A stretch of 12,981 nucleotides of DNA from AG1 sp035559775 (GCA_035559775.1 DATMAU010000069.1:1-12981); one strand, 5' to 3'; shown: positions 1-6,359, counted from the stretch's first letter. Numbers and translations are program-made. The notes: a model not told the origin generated them from the sequence alone.

Positions 1-430
1 GAGGATAGAGGTTTATGATAGTAATGGTAATCTTAAGGCTGTTTACGGACCTGCCCTAATAATAGGGAGCCAGGTTTTCAGCCTAAGTGTTCAGGCATCT
101 AGTATAAGGATTCTTAATATAAGCAATACTGATTCCAAGAACTACTACGGGGTACTAACGCTCAATAGTTCTAATCCTAACGGTTTCTCGAGCGTCTCTA
201 TATATCTGTGTAACTCGACCCTATGCTCATCTACGCCTATAACGCTGCCCTCGGGATCTAGCCAGACTAGCGAGGTCACGCTGCCTCCTGGGACTAGCTA
301 TATAAGGCTTGATTATAGTGCGAGCTCTGCCGGGGCCTCGGCTGATATTTATATCCATCTCAGGTACTCCTCGCTACCCAGTCAGGGCGGGGTTTTGGCG
401 ATCTACCCTATAGAGATCCATGTGGGGTAG
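1..430 (+). CDS. C-terminal part of a beta-rich exported surface protein (5' end outside window)
   Basis: An open frame runs from base 2 to the TAG at 428-430 (142 residues); the start lies before the window. The translation has no helix-forming stretches and is rich in Ser, Thr, Asn, Gly and Tyr with alternating hydrophobic residues (for example SVSIYLCNSTLCSS and YIRLDYSAS), as expected of an extracellular beta-sandwich. Two Cys five residues apart could form a disulfide, and several NxS/T sequons could carry the N-glycans usual on archaeal envelope proteins. There is no C-terminal membrane helix, so anchoring, if any, lies in the missing part. The stop is 5 bp before the signal peptidase-like gene, so the two are probably co-transcribed and the peptidase may process this protein. 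A TasA/AbpA-like or thread-like pilin is one possibility; the identity is not proven. Confidence 0.7.
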   Translation, partial: RIEVYDSNGNLKAVYGPALIIGSQVFSLSVQASSIRILNISNTDSKNYYGVLTLNSSNPNGFSSVSIYLCNSTLCSSTPITLPSGSSQTSEVTLPPGTSYIRLDYSASSAGASADIYIHLRYSSLPSQGGVLAIYPIEIHVG

Positions 431-435
431 TTTCT

Positions 436-1536
436 ATGAAACGGTTGCAAGTGATAGCCTATCTAGCGCTGCTCGCTGTAATCATTCTGGGTCTGGGGAG
501 GTTCTTAGGATTACCTGTATTCATAGCCCTGGTCGCCTCGGGCTCCATGGCCCCTGCCCTCCAGCCCCTAGACATAGTTGTTGCTGCTAGGGAGGGCTAT
601 GGTGTTGGTGATATTGTGATCTGGTGCTCCGCCCCTATGTACTGTGTGATCCACAGGGTTGTCGAGGTCGGGAGCGATATGGTCATAACTAGGGGCGATG
701 CTAACCCAGCACCGGATCCTCCTATAAGCCGGAGCCTGGTGAGGGGTGTCGTTGTCCTCGTGATACCTAGGTTTGTCTGGATCTCGCTTGTCATTTTGCC
801 CCTCATGATCTATATGGCCTTAGAGATCCGTAGAAAGAGGCTCGGGATCTCAAGGGCCCCGAGAGGGCCTGTGGCTGCCTACACGATCGTTGTTCTCTAC
901 TCCGTCTCTGCAGCCCTTCTAGCTGTCTCAAGCCCTATCAATCCAATACTATTCACAGGGCTCTCCATACCGAGTGTGGAGCTTGTTGAGACAGGCTTTG
1001 ACCCTGAGAGGGGCTCTATATATATTAGATATAACCTCAGCGACCTAGAGATCAGGTCGATATATAGCTGCACCCTATCTGTGGGGGACACCTCTATAGA
1101 CTGCAGCCCCCATATTATAGGGGACTCTTTAGAGATACCGATACCAAGCGAGGTGCTAAGGCTAGCGAACCTCGAGGGGATCAACTATATCAAGGTGAGG
1201 CTCGGTATAAACCTCTCGAAGAGCGCCTCGCTCCTCACACACCAGTACCCCGTATACATCTCCCCCGCGAGACCCCTGATCAATATATCCAGCGGTATAG
1301 TAACGATCTATAACCCCAATCCTTTCTGCCTGGACACGAACATAACCATCATGTGGGCAGACACTATAGGCCCTTGGAACACAAGCTCTTCCTCTAAATG
1401 CATAGCCCCTAGAGGGGCTGCCGAGCTGGATCTGAGGGTTTATAGATATGCCTACATAAGGATCGAATACATAATAGGCAGCAAGCCATTTACCGAGCAA
1501 AGGGAGGTTATGAGGGATGGAAAACCGGCCAGCTAG
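436..1536 (+). CDS. Signal peptidase I (Sec11/SipW-like) with an extra C-terminal ectodomain
   Basis: This is a membrane serine protease that would cleave signal peptides on the outer face of the membrane. Residues 6-33 are hydrophobic. They are followed by SGSMAP with the probable nucleophile Ser37, then HRVVEV with the general-base His73, and TRGDANPAPD with Asp88 and Asp94, which match the Ser/His/Asp arrangement of archaeal and eukaryotic Sec11 enzymes rather than the bacterial Ser/Lys pair. A helix at about 107-128 is followed by the basic stretch RRKR. Unlike ordinary archaeal enzymes of about 130-180 residues, this one continues with another helix (about 146-165) and a 200-residue beta-rich domain containing Cys212, Cys223, Cys298 and Cys322. 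The topology puts both the catalytic domain and this domain outside. The ATG follows a GGGG stretch 8 bp upstream. It overlaps the next gene by 20 bp. A substrate-dedicated peptidase is inferred from the context. Confidence 0.85.
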   Translation: MKRLQVIAYLALLAVIILGLGRFLGLPVFIALVASGSMAPALQPLDIVVAAREGYGVGDIVIWCSAPMYCVIHRVVEVGSDMVITRGDANPAPDPPISRSLVRGVVVLVIPRFVWISLVILPLMIYMALEIRRKRLGISRAPRGPVAAYTIVVLYSVSAALLAVSSPINPILFTGLSIPSVELVETGFDPERGSIYIRYNLSDLEIRSIYSCTLSVGDTSIDCSPHIIGDSLEIPIPSEVLRLANLEGINYIKVRLGINLSKSASLLTHQYPVYISPARPLINISSGIVTIYNPNPFCLDTNITIMWADTIGPWNTSSSSKCIAPRGAAELDLRVYRYAYIRIEYIIGSKPFTEQREVMRDGKPAS

Positions 1537-2200
1537 AGGCAACGGGGTGCTTCTAAAAACACTGACCAAGATTGCCTCGGCTGCCCAGATCCTCCCGCTC
1601 GTGGGCATGGCCCTATACTCAATAGCCCAGCTACTCTACCTAACCCTCCCCCTATACCTCTTCTCAGGAGATGCTAAGGGCTACATAGGGATCTTAAGCT
1701 ATAGGCTAGAGATCTTCGAACACCCAGTCGGATCCCCGATCCTCGAATCCCTCAGGATCCTAGCAATACCAGTGATCATATCAATACCAATAGCACTAGC
1801 ATCCACCATAGCCGGGTATCTTATAAGAAGACATTCTCTAGGGCCATGGATAGCCCTTACCGGGGTGGGGATCGCTGTTATAGCGTCGGGCATATCTATA
1901 GGCTTGAGAAGCGTCATAACGCTCGTGGCTAGCCAGGTTGCCAGCAACCATAGCCATGCCACATCGGCAGGCTATATAGTATTCCAAGGCGTTATATCTA
2001 CCCAGACATTCGCTCTGAACATGCCCACCATAGCGTATATAGCCTCGATAATATCCATGATCCTTCTGACGATATATATGATCACATGCTATCTAGCTAG
2101 ACAGAGGCAGAGCGATATCTACATAAGACTCTGGACCTCTAGGAAATGCCCCCTCACCCCGGATGAGGATCTTAAAAAGGATTCTTACCAAAACCCATAG
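1517..2200 (+). CDS. Four-helix membrane protein of unknown function
   Basis: The 227-residue product has predicted membrane helices at about 24-48, 79-101, 109-130 and 169-192, a charged loop at 51-78 (GDAKGYIGILSYRLEIFEHP), a His/Asn/Ser-rich loop at about 139-150, and a basic tail that should be cytoplasmic. The ATG lies inside the 3' end of the signal peptidase gene (20-bp overlap) with a strong GGGAGG ribosome binding site 8-14 bp upstream, so translational coupling is likely. I recognise no family or catalytic motif. As the third gene of the surface-protein operon it could assist export, anchoring or assembly, but this rests only on position. A short T-rich stretch near 2216-2224, before the opposing pseudogene, may end the transcript. 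Confidence 0.7.
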   Translation: MENRPARGNGVLLKTLTKIASAAQILPLVGMALYSIAQLLYLTLPLYLFSGDAKGYIGILSYRLEIFEHPVGSPILESLRILAIPVIISIPIALASTIAGYLIRRHSLGPWIALTGVGIAVIASGISIGLRSVITLVASQVASNHSHATSAGYIVFQGVISTQTFALNMPTIAYIASIISMILLTIYMITCYLARQRQSDIYIRLWTSRKCPLTPDEDLKKDSYQNP

Positions 2201-2228
2201 CATGCCCTAGCCCTTGTCATTTTAAACC

Positions 2229-2943
2229 CTACCCTAGGATCTGTTTCGCTATATCCTCGACCTTTCTATATAGTTCGAGAATCTCTCTTGCATCGATCTC
2301 TGTGGGCTCGTAATCGGGATCATATCTAGCCTTATTCCTCTTCTCAAGGGCTTTGTATAGCTCTGCTATGATCTCTCTATTAACTGCCCCGCTGGCTACG
2401 TAGATCTCTCCGAAGACATGTATGTAGCCCGCATGGGTTCTCGGAAGATCTCTCCCCTAGACTATTATTAGGGCTTTTATTAACAGCTCTACAGCGTCAT
2501 ATCCAAGATCTATCGCTACCCTATAGATCAGCTGCTCTGCCGCTCCCTCAGAATACTTGTGATACTCTCCAGCCAGTCTAGCTAGCTTTAAAGCCCTCTC
2601 TCTAACGATGCTTTGGTTCATATATAGAACCTCCCCGTATTTCTCAACCTCGTAGATAAATGGGCTATCGCTTCTCTTTGATAGGTATTCCTCAAGATCC
2701 ATAGATATATACTCTATAGGCTCTCCGTATTCGAGCCATACTTGATGCGCCGCCTCTGCTAGAAGGATCCTTGACCTATCATCAACCCTATCTATCTAGT
2801 ATGACTAGAACATCTACATCGCCCTCCTCCGTAGCTTTTCCCTTCGCAACACCGCCGAAGAGGTAGATCTTATACACACTGTTTGTCAGCTCTCTAGCAA
2901 CTATCGAAGTGAACCTTGTCGCAGCCTCTCTCTTTCTATCCAT
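2229..2943 (-). pseudogene. Broken nucleotidyltransferase-HEPN fusion gene (MNT/HEPN type)
   Basis: Reading leftwards from an ATG at 2943, the first frame gives the nucleotidyltransferase core FGGVAKGKATEEGDVDVLV (a GG..G..(D)xD variant of the Pol-beta GS motif) and stops with TAG at 2790-2788. The rest of the domain (ILLAEAAHQVWLEYGEPIEY onward) continues in another frame that begins just there. It runs through SPFIYEVEKYGEVLY into a HEPN domain, meets an in-frame TAG at 2459-2457, and resumes in the same frame with GRDLPRTHAGYIHVFGEIYV, where R-x5-H matches the HEPN RNase motif, ending with TAG at 2231-2229. Removing one GATA unit from the TAGATAGATAG tract at 2798-2788 joins the first two pieces exactly, giving an ancestral protein of about 236 residues. 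Such NTase/HEPN proteins are toxin-antitoxin or small-molecule transferase modules. With two lesions it is most likely inactive; sequencing error is the alternative. Confidence 0.8.
2788..2798 (-). repeat. Tetranucleotide tract (GATA units) at the frameshift point
   Basis: On the - strand the sequence is TAGATAGATAG, 2.75 copies of a 4-bp unit. It lies exactly where the nucleotidyltransferase reading frame breaks: one unit fewer gives the continuous reading VILDRVDDRSRILLAE. A replication slip adding 4 bp explains the frameshift simply. Confidence 0.65.
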
Positions 2944-2990
2944 ATCCCTCTAGCTATGTATTGTTGTTGCTAGATATATGCTTCTTATCG

Positions 2991-2998
2991 CTTTTATA
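2991..2998 (+). promoter_or_regulatory. TATA box of the L44e operon
   Basis: CTTTTATA is centred near 2995. At the usual archaeal spacing of about 25-27 bp, transcription would start near 3020-3022, directly at or just before the GTG at 3023 of L44e, giving a leaderless or nearly leaderless mRNA. The 79-bp gap to the opposing pseudogene holds no other gene. Confidence 0.55.
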
Positions 2999-3022
2999 TC
3001 TCCATAGGTATTCTCCTAATGG

Positions 3023-3322
3023 GTGGCTTTTCTGAAAGTCCCCAAAGTGATCACCACATACTGCCCGAGGTGCAAGGGTCATACGGAGCATAGCGTGTCT
3101 ATCTATAAGCATGGTAAGAGGAGAACCCTCTCGGAGGGGCAGAGGAGATATCTAGCTAAGCAGGAGGGCTATGGATCTAAGAGGAAGCCTGAGCAGAAGA
3201 GGTTCGCAAAGGTTACTAAGAAGACGGTGCTTAAGCTCAAGTGCCAGAAGTGCGGCTATATACTCCATAGAAGGGGTCTCAGGCTTAAGAAGGTCGAGCT
3301 GGTAGAGGTGGTTGGTGGATGA
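3023..3322 (+). CDS. rpl44e: Large ribosomal subunit protein L44e
   Basis: This is a zinc-binding protein of the archaeal/eukaryotic 50S/60S subunit (eL42), near the E site. The 99-residue product carries the full signature: CPRC at residues 14-17, CQKC at 74-77, and the conserved basic block GSKRKPEQKRFAKVTKKT between them. The GTG at 3023 is the only ATG/GTG/TTG start available, because a TAA lies in frame at 3017. Family members usually begin M-K-V-P-K, and here the residue before KVPK is a CTG codon at 3032, preceded by GGGTGG with a 5-nt gap. Initiation could therefore occur at GTG 3023 (leaderless) or at CTG 3032 (removing the extra MAF). An out-of-frame ATG at 3019 opens a 24-codon reading frame. 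It is the first gene of the translation operon and its stop overlaps the S27e start. Confidence 0.96.
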   Translation: MAFLKVPKVITTYCPRCKGHTEHSVSIYKHGKRRTLSEGQRRYLAKQEGYGSKRKPEQKRFAKVTKKTVLKLKCQKCGYILHRRGLRLKKVELVEVVGG

Positions 3323-3516
3323 AGAAGAGAAAGATCCTTATACCAGAGCCTAGGAGCAGGTTTGTTAGGGTGAGATGCCCCCAGTGTGGTAATGAGCAGG
3401 TTATATTCGACCACGCTACTTTTCCCGTGAGATGCTTTATCTGTGGAACCCAGCTTGTTAGGAGCACTGGTGGTAAGGCTATAATCAATGGAGAGGTTAT
3501 AAAGATCCTGGGGTGA
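3319..3516 (+). CDS. rps27e: Small ribosomal subunit protein S27e
   Basis: This is a zinc-ribbon protein of the 30S subunit, found in Archaea and eukaryotes. The 65-residue length is standard. CPQC (20-23) and CFIC (39-42) form the zinc site, and the fold-typical segment RVRCPQCGNEQVIFDHAT is intact. The ATG at 3319 overlaps the L44e TGA (ATGA arrangement) and is preceded by GAGGTGG about 7 bp upstream, so its translation is coupled to L44e. Its own stop overlaps the ribosome binding site of the next gene. Confidence 0.97.
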   Translation: MKKRKILIPEPRSRFVRVRCPQCGNEQVIFDHATFPVRCFICGTQLVRSTGGKAIINGEVIKILG

Positions 3517-3526
3517 GGTTTTTCTG
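3512..3526 (+). promoter_or_regulatory. Ribosome binding site and CTG start of aIF2-alpha
   Basis: GGTGAGG (3512-3518), which overlaps the S27e TGA, is complementary to the GAUCACCU end of archaeal 16S rRNA. Five bases later comes CTG (3524-3526), exactly where the family has its first Met (M-V-L-K-R). The frame is closed upstream by TAA at 3500-3502, and the codons between are AGA TCC TGG GGT GAG GTT TTT, with no ATG, GTG or TTG. The next GTG in frame (3692) would remove most of the S1 domain. Confidence 0.75.
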
Positions 3527-4333
3527 GTACTCAAGAGGAAACAGATCCCCGATGTCGGCGAGCTTGTCATAGCAACTGTTAAAGAGATCTTTGACTACGG
3601 CGCCTACGTAACCCTAGACGAGTATAGGGGTTACAGAGCATTCCTACCATGGAGCGAGATTACCGCGAGGCATTTCAAGGATGTTAAGGAGGTGCTGAGA
3701 GAGGGGCAGAGGGTTGTGGCTAAGGTGATAAGGGTTGATAGGACTAAGAGACCCCCTGCTGTCGATATATCTACTAAGAAGGTGAGCGATGAGGAGAGAA
3801 GAGGTAAGATGATCCTTTGGAAGAGGGCTCAGAAAGCCCACAACGTGCTAGAGGTCGTTGCAAAAAGGCTCGGCGTAGGGGTTGAGACTATCTATGAGAA
3901 GGCTGGGTGGAAGCTTGAGGATAGGTACAGAGAGATCATGAGGGGCTTAGAGGAGCTCGCGATAAGGGGGGAGGACGCGGCTTCGGGGCTGGGGATTGAC
4001 GAGGACGTCCTGAAGATCCTTGTGGAGGAGGCTAGAAGGCATGTGGAGATCAAGAAGGTCTCTATCTCTGGGGTAATAACAGCTAAGTCCAGGGCTCCCG
4101 ACGGTATAAAGAGGATCAAGGAGCTCCTGGGAGGAATGATCGATGAGGTCTCGAAGAGATACTCCGAGGGTAGTGTGAAGATAGAGATCTACACGCTAGG
4201 AGCCCCCAGATATAGACTAACCCTCGAGGGCACGGATTACAAGATCCTCGAAAGAGTATTGTCAGAAGCTATAGAGAACGCTGAGGATAGGGCTAAGAAG
4301 CTTGGCATCGAGTTCTCCTTCGAGAGATCCTAG
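3524..4333 (+). CDS. eif2a: Translation initiation factor aIF2 subunit alpha (probable CTG start)
   Basis: This is the alpha subunit of the aIF2 heterotrimer, which brings Met-tRNAi to the small ribosomal subunit. From CTG 3524 it gives 269 residues, the normal length. Residues about 9-85 form the S1/OB domain (VGELVIATVKEIFDYGAYVT, FLPWSEI, VIRVDRTK), about 88-170 the helical domain, and about 175-265 the alpha-beta domain that contacts aIF2-gamma and tRNA. Starting at the later GTG (3692) would delete about 56 conserved residues. Thr47, in SEITARH, aligns with the phosphorylated Ser51 of eukaryotic eIF2-alpha. It is the third gene of the operon, 7 bp after S27e and 17 bp before nop10. The CUG start could hold expression down or allow autoregulation, as the AUU start of bacterial infC does, but that is inference. 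Confidence 0.93.
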   Translation: MVLKRKQIPDVGELVIATVKEIFDYGAYVTLDEYRGYRAFLPWSEITARHFKDVKEVLREGQRVVAKVIRVDRTKRPPAVDISTKKVSDEERRGKMILWKRAQKAHNVLEVVAKRLGVGVETIYEKAGWKLEDRYREIMRGLEELAIRGEDAASGLGIDEDVLKILVEEARRHVEIKKVSISGVITAKSRAPDGIKRIKELLGGMIDEVSKRYSEGSVKIEIYTLGAPRYRLTLEGTDYKILERVLSEAIENAEDRAKKLGIEFSFERS

Positions 4334-4350
4334 AGATCGAGGCTAGAGTG

Positions 4351-4581
4351 ATGAAGTATAGGATTAGAAAATGCCCCAGCTGCGGGAGATACACACTCAA
4401 AGGGAAATGCCCTGTATGTGGTGTCGAAACAGTATCCCCACACCCGGCCAGGTTCTCACCAGACGATAAGTATGTAGAATACAGGGTAAAAGCACTATAC
4501 AGCGGAGCGGGAGAGGGCGGAAAGGCAAGGGATAGCAGTAATAGGGAGGACAACACAGCATCTACAGATACCGAGAACTGA
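4351..4581 (+). CDS. nop10: H/ACA ribonucleoprotein protein Nop10
   Basis: Nop10 binds the pseudouridine synthase Cbf5 in archaeal H/ACA guide RNPs, which modify rRNA. The first 50 residues match the family: the zinc ribbon CPSC (8-11) and CPVC (20-23), then the conserved SPHPARFSPDDKYVEYR segment that wraps on Cbf5. The 76-residue product exceeds the usual 55-60 because of a Ser/Asn/Asp/Glu-rich tail from about residue 52, likely disordered. A GTG at 4348 immediately before the ATG would add one residue; GAGG at 4339-4342 serves either. Placement after aIF2-alpha is the standard archaeal order. Confidence 0.95.
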   Translation: MKYRIRKCPSCGRYTLKGKCPVCGVETVSPHPARFSPDDKYVEYRVKALYSGAGEGGKARDSSNREDNTASTDTEN

Positions 4582-4608
4582 GCATCCAAACTGCACAGGC
4601 AGATCTAT

Positions 4609-5667
4609 ATGGTGTTGAGAAAACCCCCGTTTATTGGGAGGGCTAGGGAGCTTGAATGGATAAGGAGGCGTAACGAGGGCCAGATGTACTTACCACTATT
4701 CGTCTACGGTCCTGAGGGCTGTGGTAAAACTACTCTCTTTATAGAGGCTGTCAGAATGTTTAATAGATGGTTTGGCGATGGCCTTGCGATCTATATAAAT
4801 GCTGAGGAGGACAGAGATCCCAGAAGGATCTTCCACCTCTCAGAGAATCTAGACGCGGTAGTCGATGCTGTAGCCGAGTCTCTAGGTATATCTCTACTCA
4901 AGCTGGCTGGTAGGATAGTGGCTGACAAGGTCGGGCTTGTGGTTGAGAAGATCTACCTGAGATCTAGGGGTGTAGATCGCGTTTTCGTTGTTGTCGACGA
5001 GGTTGTAAGATCGTTGGGCTTGAGGAGCGTTGAGGGCTATGCAAAATCCCTCTATAATGCTATGAACTTTAGGAATGAGAGTGAACCCCTCTACGGAAAG
5101 ATCCTGAACTACGTGGCAATAACATCTGAGGGTAGATCTAGAGATCTCCTCTCGAGGCATAGCTATGTGAGCCAATCCTATATATGGAATCTCTCTAAAG
5201 AGGATTATGAAAGGCTATACATAGAGCTAGTAAAGATCTATAGCCCTGGGGATCCTTCGAGGATCCCTAGCTTCACCACAATATGGAGGCTCTATGGAGG
5301 TAACCCTAGAAGACTCATTGAACTTGCTGAGGAGTTCAAGTGGGATATAGAGGCCCATATAGAATCGATCAGGCTTGAGAAAGGGATCCCAGGGATCGTT
5401 CATATAGCGAGAGAGAAGAACCTGGTCAAGAGGTTAAGAGAAGCTGCAGAAGATCCCGACAGTATCTACAGGACAACAGGTATGCTGAGACTAGCCAGAC
5501 TCTTAGTAGAGAAAAACCTGATCATGGAGCTCCCCCGAGGCCTAGCCCTTGGAAACACTGATCCTCCTGTTAATAGCGAGCTAGGGATAGGTGAGAATTG
5601 GGCGTGGCAGGTACCAGTATATAGGGATCTTGTTCTCAGAGAGATCGAGCGTGTGTCGAGCACGTAA
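4609..5667 (+). CDS. Archaeal AAA-type ATPase (ATPase_2 family)
   Basis: This is a 352-residue P-loop NTPase. The Walker A motif GPEGCGKT is at residues 34-41 and the Walker B motif VFVVVDE at 125-131. The segment AITSEGRSRDL near 170-180 sits at the sensor 1 position, and YGGNPRRL at 229-236 is the sensor 2-like motif typical of the archaeal ATPase_2/STAND-related group. The N-terminal PPFIGRARELEWI is the usual entry to this domain. The C-terminal third (about 250-352) is likely a winged-helix-like module. The start ATG has no strong ribosome binding site and lies 27 bp after nop10, so it is probably read from the operon promoter. In many archaea a PAC2-family proteasome chaperone gene occupies this place. 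The substrate is unknown; a link to ribosome or RNP biogenesis rests only on position. Confidence 0.85.
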   Translation: MVLRKPPFIGRARELEWIRRRNEGQMYLPLFVYGPEGCGKTTLFIEAVRMFNRWFGDGLAIYINAEEDRDPRRIFHLSENLDAVVDAVAESLGISLLKLAGRIVADKVGLVVEKIYLRSRGVDRVFVVVDEVVRSLGLRSVEGYAKSLYNAMNFRNESEPLYGKILNYVAITSEGRSRDLLSRHSYVSQSYIWNLSKEDYERLYIELVKIYSPGDPSRIPSFTTIWRLYGGNPRRLIELAEEFKWDIEAHIESIRLEKGIPGIVHIAREKNLVKRLREAAEDPDSIYRTTGMLRLARLLVEKNLIMELPRGLALGNTDPPVNSELGIGENWAWQVPVYRDLVLREIERVSST

Positions 5668-5747
5668 TGAAAGAATAAGGATGGCTCCGACTAGCTATAT
5701 ATGGTTCTCATCGCTAGAGGATCCCACATACCTGATCGTGCGGAATA

Positions 5748-5788
5748 CCTGGGTATTTCGCTATTTACCCTAGGATCTTTCTTTTCTT
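5748..5788 (+). terminator. Hairpin plus T-tract after the translation operon
   Basis: CCTGGGTA (5748-5755) pairs with TACCC-T-AGG (5766-5774), eight base pairs with one bulged T and a 10-nt loop. It is followed by a pyrimidine/T-rich run, TTTCTTTTCTT (5778-5788). T-tracts are the normal archaeal termination signal; the adjoining hairpin resembles a bacterial intrinsic terminator. It lies 80 bp after the ATPase gene and before the next gene. Confidence 0.5.
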
Positions 5789-5828
5789 GAGGCTATGTGC
5801 TATCACCTATCCTTAGCTAATAATATAT

Positions 5829-6359
5829 ATGGGGTCTCTCTCATTGCTCAGCTTATTAAACACAACCACCCCTGGTAAGGGTTATTTAGCGATCTCGAAA
5901 GGATCTGTTGAGACGAGGAGAAAGGCGGCTATACATATCCTCTCGAGAACGGATAACGCTGAGATCCTCTGCGAGGATCCGCTTGTCATAAGGCTCAAGG
6001 CCAGGGATTATAGCGAGGCCAGATCCCTTGTAGATGGCCTCGATGGCGGCGTTATAATAGCGAGGGAGAGTGAGGAGCTGGTTAGAGAGCTCTGCAACGC
6101 TGAGAAGAGCTCCCAGCATACCGAGATCCTCACACCCCTGGTCAACCAGATCCGTCTTAAGAGCCGCAGAATCCTTTCAGAGCTTGTCAGGACAATCCCC
6201 CTAATAGCCCCTTCAGCAGTATCCACTGCTGGAAGGATTGTAAATGATATGAACATGATCATTGCGGGGTCTATAGCGAGTGGCGGTGTGCTTATAATGA
6301 ACCTCTATAGCTCGAGAAAAAGACACAACCCTGGAAAGATCTCGAAAGGGGGTGTGTAG
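5829..6359 (+). CDS. Unrecognised 176-residue protein with a C-terminal hydrophobic segment
   Basis: I do not recognise this protein. After a Ser/Leu/Thr-rich start, residues about 30-90 look like a small alpha/beta unit (RRKAAIHILSRTDNAEI, PLVIRLKARDYSEARSLVDG, GGVIIARESEELVRELC). A helical part and a hydrophobic segment (about 125-160) follow, and a basic tail. One membrane-associated helix near 143-158 (IIAGSIASGGVLIMNL) is possible. Codon use matches the neighbours, and the frame stays open without overlap by any better candidate, so it is probably a real gene. The start is uncertain: the ATG at 5829 sits directly on a TATA-like TAATATATA, and a TTG at 5844 is the other choice. A T5 run at 6361-6365 follows the stop. 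It faces the PHP gene tail to tail. Confidence 0.6.
   Translation: MGSLSLLSLLNTTTPGKGYLAISKGSVETRRKAAIHILSRTDNAEILCEDPLVIRLKARDYSEARSLVDGLDGGVIIARESEELVRELCNAEKSSQHTEILTPLVNQIRLKSRRILSELVRTIPLIAPSAVSTAGRIVNDMNMIIAGSIASGGVLIMNLYSSRKRHNPGKISKGGV

Noticed and set aside
1162..1608. 148-codon open frame on the - strand inside the signal peptidase gene
   Set aside because: It is entirely antisense to a well-supported gene, and its composition shows no protein-family feature.
2457..2459. Amber codon in the HEPN region read as pyrrolysine or another residue
   Set aside because: TAG ends about half of the genes in this window, and a separate frameshift already breaks the same gene.
3692..4333. aIF2-alpha starting at GTG 3692
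   Set aside because: This start removes conserved S1-domain sequence (VGELVIATVKEIFDYGAYVT and FLPWSEI), which is present in frame upstream.
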